DNA from: Glycomyces niveus
GTDB lineage: Bacteria > Actinomycetota > Actinomycetes > Mycobacteriales > Micromonosporaceae
Assembly: GCF_017592475.1 (NCBI RefSeq)
Contig: NZ_JAGFNP010000010.1
Location: 124,001 to 188,000 of the forward strand
Reading direction: 5' to 3'
Length of the DNA stretch: 64,000 bases
Positions within the stretch are counted from its first letter, which is position 1; each line of letters begins with the position of its first letter. Under the pieces are notes generated by a model. That model was given only the letters and a program-made list of their open reading frames with translations. It did no database searches and was not told the DNA's origin. Shown here one piece after another: positions 22,637 to 28,587 of this stretch. The position numbers were made by a program, and so were the translations under genes.

Positions 22637-25438
22637 GTGAAAAACCTTGCCGAGACCACGCGCGCGCGCCAGGACGCCCCCCGGGGCGTCCCGCTCTTGG
22701 ACGACGCCGACCACGGCCGCCCCGTCCTCTACGGCCGCGACGCCGAACTCGACTCGATCCAGGCCCTTCTCGACGGCGCCCGCGTCGGCCACGGCGGCGC
22801 GCTCGTCGTGCGCGGCGAACCCGGCATCGGCAAATCCGCCATCGTCGACGCCGTCATCCCCCGCGCCGAAGGCTTCACCGTGCTGCGCACCCTCGGCGTC
22901 GAAGCCGAGCACACCTGGTCCTACGCAGGCCTACAGATGCTGCTCCACCCCCTGCTCCACCGCATCGACCGCCTCCCCGCCGCCCAGGCCGAAGCCCTCC
23001 GCACCGCCCTCGGCATGGGCGACGGCACCGGCCGCGCCCACTCCCTCCAGGTCGGCCTCGCCCTCCTGAACCTCCTCGTGGACGCCTCCGCGAAGCAGCC
23101 CGTCTACGTCGTCATCGACGACGCCCACTGGCTCGACCGCGACTCCACGAACGCGCTCCTGTTCGCCGCCAGGCGACTCTCGACCGAATCGATCACGATG
23201 GTCCTGGTCGTGCGCGACGGCTTCGCCCCCGACTTCCCCGCGCCCGGCATCCCCGAACTCACCCTCGGCCCGCTCGACCTCGATGCGTCCCAAGCGATCC
23301 TGGACATGCGCGCCGACGAGATCCCCTACACCAGCCGCGACTGGATCCTCCGCATGTCCGAGGGCAACCCCTTGGCGCTCCTCGAGCTCCCGGCTGCCGA
23401 CAACGAGGAGTCGCTGCTGCGCGCCGACACCTCCAACAGCCGCTACTCCACCACGTCGCGCATCAAGCAGGCGTTCACCGAACGCATCATCGCCCTCCCC
23501 GAGGGCACCCGCACGATCATGCTCCTCGCCGCCGCCGAAGAGACCGGCGAGACCGCCGTGATCGCCGAGGCCGCCGCCAAACTCGACGCCAGCCTCGCCG
23601 ACCTCGAACCGGCCGAAGTGGACGACCTGCTGCGCTACCACCGCGGCCGCATCGAATTCGTCCACCCCTTGATCCGCTCCACCGCCTACCACTCCGCGCC
23701 GCGCGCCCGCCGCATCGAAGCCCACCGCGCCCTCTCCGAAGCGTTCGGCGACGGCGACATCCGCGCCGCCCGCCACCTCGCCGCCGCCACCACCGGCCTC
23801 GACGAGAAGGCCGCCGCCGCACTCGAATCCATCGCCTCCTACGAGGCCGAACGCGGCGGCTGCGTCGCCGAGATGGCCGCCCTCGAACGCGCCGCGAGCT
23901 TCACCCCCGACCCCTGCCGCCGCGCCCGCCGCCTCACCGAGGCCGCCCAATGCGCTTACGCCGCAGGCATGACCGGCAAAGCCGTGGAACTCGCCGAAGC
24001 CGCCGAACGCCTCACCGACGACCACGTGCTCCTCGCCCGCACCGCGCTCATCCGCGCCACGATCCTCTCCTGGGCCGGCCACTCCAAAGGCTTCGACGTG
24101 TGGATGGAATCGGCCGAGCACTACGCCGCCACCGGCCACGAGAACACCGGCTACCCCCTCCTGCGCGGCGTCTGGAACGCCTGGGAGACAGGGGACTTCA
24201 CGAAGGTGAAGTACGCGTCCGGGCTCGCCTCCAAGTACGGCGGCTCGAACAACGCCTGGGTGCGCCGCCTCGCGCGCGCCGCCGCCGGCCTCAACCGCCA
24301 GCCCGGCGACACCGCCGGCGAAGCGGTCGACGCCCTGCGCTCCCTCTACGACTACTACCAGCCCCTCCACGAGGACTTCCAGGCGTTCGACCAGGTCCTG
24401 GCCGCGCGCTGGCGCTTCCTCGCCGGTGACGTGCCCGCCGCGCACCAGGCGGCCGCCGAGCAGGTGCGGGCCTGCCGTGAACGCGGCGCGATGAGCCCGC
24501 TCGTGCAGGCGCTGCTGGTGCAAGCCCAGACGCAGTTCCACTATGGACGATACGCGGACGCGCAGGCGTCCGCCTCCAGCGCGATCGAGCTGGCGCACGA
24601 GCAGAACGACCGCCGGGCGCTCATGCAGGGCCGCATCTGGGTGCTGCTGCCGATCGCCGCGATCCGCGGTGAGGAGCGGCGCTGCCGTGAGCTCGTGGCC
24701 GCCGCGATCCAGGACGCGCCCGAGGACTCGGTGATCCCCGCCGACACCGCCTTGGGGCTCTTGGAACTCGGGCTCGGCCGGTACGAGGCCGCGTTCGAGC
24801 GGCTGCTGCGCATCGCCGAGGGCGGCACCCCCATGGAGGTGCTCATGCAGGTGCCGACGCTGGTGGAGGCCGCGTTCCGGGCCGGGCGGCTCGCGGAGGT
24901 CAAGGAGGCCTTCGACTGGTTCGCCGACTGGGCCGACGCGACCGGCCGCTCCTACTGGGAGGCGCTGGTGGAGCGGTGCCGGGCGCTGTTCGCGACCGAG
25001 GCCGAGGCCGGGACGCACTTCGCGCGGGCCGTGGAGCTGCACCGCGCCGACGACATCGACCCGTTCGAGCGGGCGCGCACCGAGCTGCTGTACGGCGAGT
25101 GGCTGCGGCGGGTGCGGCGCATCAACGAGGCGCGGGCGCACCTGCGCGAGGCCACGGAGGTGTTCGAGCGGCTCGGCACGGTGCCGTGGACCCAACGGGC
25201 GCAAGGGGAACTGCGCGCGGCGGGCGACTCGACCGCCGTCGAGTCGAAGCCCGACCTGGCCGAACTGCTGACACCGCAGGAGCTCCAGGTCGTGCGCCTC
25301 GCCGCCGACGGTCTCACCAACCGCCAGATCGGCGAGCAGCTCTTCGTCAGCCCCCGCACCGTGGGCTACCACCTGTACAACGCCTACCCGAAGCTCGGCG
25401 TCTCCTCCCGCACGGAGCTCGCGAAGCTGGACCTGTAG
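22637..25438 (+). CDS. LAL-type LuxR-family regulator, paralogue 1
   Basis: 933 aa from GTG 22637 (GGA 6 nt upstream; an ATG at 22571 would add 22 residues unlike the paralogue). Large ATP-binding LuxR protein: Walker A GEPGIGKS at 60-67, Walker B VYVVIDDAHWLDRDS, sensor-like NPLALLELP, a long helical TPR-like middle, and a C-terminal LuxR DNA-binding domain (LTPQELQVVRLAADGLTNRQ, then IGEQLFVSPRTVGYHLYNAY). Such proteins usually activate nearby transport or antibiotic genes upon ligand and ATP binding. It is full-length homologous to the second LAL at 28588. Confidence 0.93.
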   Translation: MKNLAETTRARQDAPRGVPLLDDADHGRPVLYGRDAELDSIQALLDGARVGHGGALVVRGEPGIGKSAIVDAVIPRAEGFTVLRTLGVEAEHTWSYAGLQMLLHPLLHRIDRLPAAQAEALRTALGMGDGTGRAHSLQVGLALLNLLVDASAKQPVYVVIDDAHWLDRDSTNALLFAARRLSTESITMVLVVRDGFAPDFPAPGIPELTLGPLDLDASQAILDMRADEIPYTSRDWILRMSEGNPLALLELPAADNEESLLRADTSNSRYSTTSRIKQAFTERIIALPEGTRTIMLLAAAEETGETAVIAEAAAKLDASLADLEPAEVDDLLRYHRGRIEFVHPLIRSTAYHSAPRARRIEAHRALSEAFGDGDIRAARHLAAATTGLDEKAAAALESIASYEAERGGCVAEMAALERAASFTPDPCRRARRLTEAAQCAYAAGMTGKAVELAEAAERLTDDHVLLARTALIRATILSWAGHSKGFDVWMESAEHYAATGHENTGYPLLRGVWNAWETGDFTKVKYASGLASKYGGSNNAWVRRLARAAAGLNRQPGDTAGEAVDALRSLYDYYQPLHEDFQAFDQVLAARWRFLAGDVPAAHQAAAEQVRACRERGAMSPLVQALLVQAQTQFHYGRYADAQASASSAIELAHEQNDRRALMQGRIWVLLPIAAIRGEERRCRELVAAAIQDAPEDSVIPADTALGLLELGLGRYEAAFERLLRIAEGGTPMEVLMQVPTLVEAAFRAGRLAEVKEAFDWFADWADATGRSYWEALVERCRALFATEAEAGTHFARAVELHRADDIDPFERARTELLYGEWLRRVRRINEARAHLREATEVFERLGTVPWTQRAQGELRAAGDSTAVESKPDLAELLTPQELQVVRLAADGLTNRQIGEQLFVSPRTVGYHLYNAYPKLGVSSRTELAKLDL

Positions 25439-25472
25439 GTCGGTCACGCCGAGCCGCCGACGACATGTAGCC

Positions 25473-25480
25473 CGACTGGG
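25473..25480. promoter_or_regulatory. Extra CGACTGGG box
   Basis: Same octamer as in the 22.5 kb array, 10 nt before the TACCTT -10 of the antitoxin gene. The spacing differs from the other promoters, so a regulatory link is only possible. Confidence 0.25.
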
Positions 25481-25490
25481 CACGCAGTGC

Positions 25491-25496
25491 TACCTT
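25491..25496 (+). promoter_or_regulatory. -10 hexamer of the antitoxin gene
   Basis: TACCTT, ending 5 nt before ATG 25502. Confidence 0.4.
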
Positions 25497-25501
25497 CGGG
25501 T

Positions 25502-25894
25502 ATGCAGACGATTACGCAGCGAGAGTTCCGCAATGACTCGGCGGCGATCATGGATTCCGTAGAGCATGGTGAGACGTACGTGATCACTCGAAACGGCGTG
25601 GAAGTGGCGGAGGTGCGGCCCCGCAGTCACCGTCGAAAGGTGACCGCTGCCGAACTCGTCGAACGCCATCGCAAGATGACCCCTGGGAACGGTCTCGTGG
25701 CTGAGTCCGAGTCGCGCGGGATTCTCGATACCTACGCTTACATCGATCTCGGGACGATCAACCCGGAACGGCTGCCCGACATCCCGGAACTCACCGCGAT
25801 CACCATGACGGAGCTTCACCAGGGTGTGGCGATGGCCCGAACCGCGGAGCAGCGCATCGGCCGCCTTGAAAAAACTCAACGCGGCGATCGCTGA
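25502..25894 (+). CDS. Phd/YefM antitoxin fused to the first half of a PIN toxin
   Basis: 130-aa open frame. Residues 1-~58 are a Phd/YefM antitoxin DNA-binding domain (MQTITQREFRNDSAAIMDSV, then GETYVITRNGVEVAEVRP). The usual toxin-binding tail and stop are missing: the frame runs straight into MTPGNGLVAESESRGILDTY, the start of a PIN ribonuclease. The toxin frame is then lost at a run of six A near 25870 and ends at TGA 25892-25894. A deletion that fused the two genes, plus a later frameshift, is the simplest reading. As it stands the product is an antitoxin with a truncated PIN tail. Confidence 0.6.
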   Translation: MQTITQREFRNDSAAIMDSVEHGETYVITRNGVEVAEVRPRSHRRKVTAAELVERHRKMTPGNGLVAESESRGILDTYAYIDLGTINPERLPDIPELTAITMTELHQGVAMARTAEQRIGRLEKTQRGDR

Positions 25895-26102
25895 CTTCGA
25901 GCCGCTGGCCTTCGACTCGGAAGCGGCCAGCCGGTACGGCACACTCGCCGCCTTGACGGTGGAACAAGGCCGTTCTCCGAAGCCCCGCCAGATGGATCTG
26001 ATGATCGCTGCGGTCGCATCTGTCCACGAGCTTCCGCTCTACACGCGGAACCCGGACGACTTCAAAGGCCCGGAGTCGGTGCTGCTGGTCGTCGCGATCT
26101 GA
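25676..26102 (+). pseudogene. PIN-domain toxin interrupted by a +1 frameshift
   Basis: Reading ATG 25676 and then switching to the next frame at the A-run near 25868-25875 gives a complete ~140-aa PIN toxin. The catalytic acidic residues are all there: D of GILDTYAYIDL, E of TMTELHQGV, D of RQMDLMIAA and the late YTRNPDDFKG. Removing one A (six to five) joins ...IGRLEK to LNAAIADFEPLAFD without other change. Toxins of this VapC-like family cleave RNA. Possibilities are an inactivated toxin, slippage-based expression at the A-run, or a sequencing error. Confidence 0.65.
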
Positions 26103-26106
26103 CGCT

Positions 26107-26136
26107 GCGGCGCCCCGCCCTACGGCGGGGCGCCGC
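26107..26136. terminator. Bidirectional terminator between toxin and MFS genes
   Basis: Perfect 13-bp stem (GCGGCGCCCCGCC, GGCGGGGCGCCGC) with a 4-nt loop, 4 nt after the toxin stop. Confidence 0.7.
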
Positions 26137-26141
26137 GCACT

Positions 26142-27518
26142 TCACGCGGTCGCGGGGACCGGGGTCCGCCACGGCTTCGTCGTCACCTGCAGGGCCGCGC
26201 CGAGGAGGAGCAGGGCGGCGACGGTCCAAGCCGAGAGGCGGTAGCCGTCCACGGCCGTCGCGCCGAGGCCCCACGCCAGCGCCGCCAGGACCGGGCCGAG
26301 TGAGGTGCCGATCGTGCGGGTGGTCGCCATGAACGCGCCGGCCGTGCCGGACTGCTCGGCCGGGGCCGCCGCCAGCAGATGCGCGTTCATCGGGCTGTTG
26401 AACACCCCGAACGCCAAGCCCAGCAAGGCGATCCGCGTCCCCAGGTCCCACAGGCCCGTGTCGCCGTCGACGAACAGCAGCGGCACCACGCCCATGACCA
26501 CGAGGCCCGCCCCGGCGAGCGAGACCCGTCCGGCCCCGAACCGGTCGGCGAGCCAGCCCGAGACCGGGGTCATGACCGCGACGCCGCCGATGAAGGTGAG
26601 CATCACCGTCGACACGAGCTCGGGCCGCACCTCCTGCACGTCCGTGAGCAGGAACGGCAGGCTGAAGTTCAGCAGCCCGCCCACACCCGACATCAGCGTC
26701 AGGCTCAGCAGCGCCCCGCTCACTTGCGGCGACCGCAGCAGCGCCACCGTCGGTGCCGACGACTTCTGGCGCACCCACACCGTGCCCAGCACCAGACTCG
26801 ACGCCAACGCGCCCAGGGCGATCCACGGGGCCGTGTCGAGGTACTCGAAGGCGAGGAGGAACGCCGCGATCGCGCCGCCCGAGGTCGCCGTGTCCACCAG
26901 CAGCGCCCGGTCGGGGCGCGGCAGGCCGGTCCCGTTGCTGGGCACCGTCACCGCCAGCGCGACCAGCGCGATCGCGGACATGGCCGCGAGCACCCAGAAC
27001 AGGCCGCGCCAGTCGAACGCGGCGATGAGGAACCCGCCGACGCCGACCATTCCCATGCCGCCCACGGTCATCATCAGCGCGATCGCCGACATGGCGCGGC
27101 CGCGCTGCGACGCGGCCGCCGAGGTGACGATGATGCGCCCGGTCATGCCGAACAGGAGCCCGCCGAGGAGGCCGGCGAAGGCGCGGGCGGCGAGCAGCAG
27201 CCCGAACGTGGGGGCGAGGGCGGCCGCGACGGAGCCGACGACCAAGGCCGCCATGGAGAACACCGAGACGGCGCGCAGGTCGGCGCGGTCGGCGAGGCGT
27301 CCGGCGGCGATGGCCACCGCGCCCACCGGGAGGGCGTAGGAGAGCAGCACCCAGGCGGTGGCGGCCTCGGTGACCGCGAAGTCGGTGCGGATCGCCGGGA
27401 GCGCCACCGCGAGGGTGGACATGCCGCCGGCGACGACGAGCTGTGCGAAGCCGACGGCGAGGATCGCTCCCCATCGGGTGGTCGCGGCCTCCGGGGCCTT
27501 GGTTGCCGTAGTAGTCAT
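26142..27518 (-). CDS. MFS drug/metabolite exporter-like transporter
   Basis: 458 aa with 12-14 membrane helices. WGAILAVGFAQLVVAGGMST starts helix 1, VLLSYALPVGAVAIAAGRLA with DRADLRAVSV forms motif A after helix 2, and helix 5 has MTVGGMGMVGVGGFLIAAFD followed by WRGLFW. A second motif-A-like loop GWLADRFGAGRV lies in the C-terminal half. This is a proton-driven exporter of the DHA type; the substrate is unknown. Divergent from the FMN-reductase-like gene, with which it probably shares LAL control. Confidence 0.85.
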   Translation of the reverse strand: MTTTATKAPEAATTRWGAILAVGFAQLVVAGGMSTLAVALPAIRTDFAVTEAATAWVLLSYALPVGAVAIAAGRLADRADLRAVSVFSMAALVVGSVAAALAPTFGLLLAARAFAGLLGGLLFGMTGRIIVTSAAASQRGRAMSAIALMMTVGGMGMVGVGGFLIAAFDWRGLFWVLAAMSAIALVALAVTVPSNGTGLPRPDRALLVDTATSGGAIAAFLLAFEYLDTAPWIALGALASSLVLGTVWVRQKSSAPTVALLRSPQVSGALLSLTLMSGVGGLLNFSLPFLLTDVQEVRPELVSTVMLTFIGGVAVMTPVSGWLADRFGAGRVSLAGAGLVVMGVVPLLFVDGDTGLWDLGTRIALLGLAFGVFNSPMNAHLLAAAPAEQSGTAGAFMATTRTIGTSLGPVLAALAWGLGATAVDGYRLSAWTVAALLLLGAALQVTTKPWRTPVPATA

Positions 27519-27525
27519 GGCCGCA

Positions 27526-27531
27526 ACGCTA
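27526..27531 (-). promoter_or_regulatory. -10 hexamer of the MFS gene
   Basis: Reads TAGCGT on the minus strand, ending 7 nt before ATG 27518; the hexamer and the 7-nt gap match the half-MFS promoter. Confidence 0.45.
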
Positions 27532-27539
27532 AGAAGGTT

Positions 27540-27551
27540 CCGACCGGTCGG
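27540..27551. promoter_or_regulatory. Palindrome CCGACCGGTCGG, candidate operator 1
   Basis: Perfect 12-bp palindrome 9 nt upstream of the MFS -10. Its 10-bp core recurs at 27600-27609. Confidence 0.4.
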
Positions 27552-27599
27552 GCATCTGCCATCCGACCGTATTCCAGGCGGTCACCTCGGCGGGGAGCT

Positions 27600-27609
27600 C
27601 GACCGGTCG
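27600..27609. promoter_or_regulatory. Palindrome CGACCGGTCG, candidate operator 2
   Basis: Second copy of the palindrome core, 59 nt from the first, in the same divergent promoter region. Confidence 0.4.
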
Positions 27610-27645
27610 TCGACTGGCGACGTGCCCTCGGCACACCGGTCGCGC

Positions 27646-27653
27646 CCCAGTCG
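27646..27653 (+). promoter_or_regulatory. CCCAGTCG box of the FMN-reductase-like gene
   Basis: Same octamer and orientation as upstream of the first LAL gene, again exactly 32 nt before a -10 hexamer (TAGCTT). Confidence 0.5.
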
Positions 27654-27685
27654 GTCGACGGATGTGGTGCCGGTCGGTCCGTCCG

Positions 27686-27691
27686 TAGCTT
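27686..27691 (+). promoter_or_regulatory. -10 hexamer of the FMN-reductase-like gene
   Basis: TAGCTT, 41 nt before ATG 27733; the transcript would keep the AGGAG ribosome site at 27717-27721. Confidence 0.4.
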
Positions 27692-27732
27692 CGTCACCGC
27701 AAGCAACGAGCGATGAAGGAGCGGACATCATC

Positions 27733-28335
27733 ATGAGCGACAAGCTGAACCTGGGCGTCATCATCGGGTCGACCCGCGAGGGCCGCTGGGCCCCCGCCCC
27801 CGCGAAGTGGATCGCGGGCGTCGCCGAGCGGCACGGCGCGTTCGACGTGGACCTGATCGACCTGCTCGACGCCGACCTGCCGCAGCACATGGCCGAACGG
27901 GACATGTGGTCGACGCAGGACGATCCGAGCGACGAGGTCGCGGCCCTCTCCGAGCGGCTGCACCGCGCGGACGCGTTCATCGTCGTCTCCGGCGAGTACA
28001 ACCTCTCGATCCCGGCGGCGCTCAAGCACGCCATCGACTACTACATGAACGAGTGGGCCGCCAAGCCCGTCGCCATGGTCACCTACGGCGGCAAGCTCTC
28101 CGGGGGCCAGAACGCGGCGCAGCATCTGCGGCAGATCTTCCCGGAGCTGCGCACGATGACCGTGCGGAACACGATCTCGTTCCCGCGGTTCTACCAGCAC
28201 TTCGACGACCGCGGCGAGTTCACGAAGTTCGACGAGAGCGAGCCGGCCGCGAAGACCCTCCTCGACGAGCTGCACTGGTGGTCGCGGGCCCTCGCGAACG
28301 CCCGCGCCGCGACCCCGATGCCCAGCCCCTACTAG
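27733..28335 (+). CDS. NAD(P)H-dependent FMN reductase family protein
   Basis: 200 aa flavodoxin-like fold. VIIGSTREGRWAPAPAKWIA near the N-terminus binds the FMN phosphate, and VVSGEYNLSIPAALKHAIDY is the family signature in the middle. It reduces quinones, azo dyes or other electrophiles with NAD(P)H and FMN. Divergent from the MFS exporter, suggesting a paired detoxification response (reduce and export) under LAL control. A 200-bp nested palindrome begins 12 nt after the stop. Confidence 0.88.
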   Translation: MSDKLNLGVIIGSTREGRWAPAPAKWIAGVAERHGAFDVDLIDLLDADLPQHMAERDMWSTQDDPSDEVAALSERLHRADAFIVVSGEYNLSIPAALKHAIDYYMNEWAAKPVAMVTYGGKLSGGQNAAQHLRQIFPELRTMTVRNTISFPRFYQHFDDRGEFTKFDESEPAAKTLLDELHWWSRALANARAATPMPSPY

Positions 28336-28347
28336 GCGTGAGCGGTC

Positions 28348-28545
28348 GGACCGGGTCTAGGGGTGTGCGAGCGTTGCGGACGGCCGTTATCCGGCCCGTT
28401 CGCCCGCTCGCCGCGTTGTCGGCCCTCCGAATGCAACACCGGTATTCGAAGGGCCTTCCGCCTTGCGGGCGAACGAACGGACTCGGATACCGACTTGCCC
28501 GGGACGCTCGCACACCCCTAGGCCTTTCGTCCTGGGACCCGGTCC
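28348..28545. repeat. ~200-bp nested imperfect palindrome
   Basis: Outer arms GGACCGGGT (28348-28356) and ACCCGGTCC (28537-28545); next inside, a perfect 18-bp pair CTAGGGGTGTGCGAGCGT (28357-28374) and its complement (28504-28521), with 15 unpaired nt on the right between these layers. Further inside GTTCGCCCGC pairs with GCGGGCGAAC, and GGCCCTCCGAAT with ATTCGAAGGGCC (one mismatch) around an 11-nt centre. The whole intergenic segment between the FMN-reductase and second LAL genes can fold back on itself. It may be a miniature inverted-repeat element, a long terminator or a structured RNA. Confidence 0.7.
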
Positions 28546-28574
28546 GGGGTCTTATCGGGCCGCCGTGACGCCGG

Positions 28575-28580
28575 TACCGT
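28575..28580 (+). promoter_or_regulatory. -10 hexamer of the second LAL regulator gene
   Basis: TACCGT, ending 7 nt before GTG 28588. Confidence 0.4.
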
Positions 28581-28587
28581 TGCAGGC

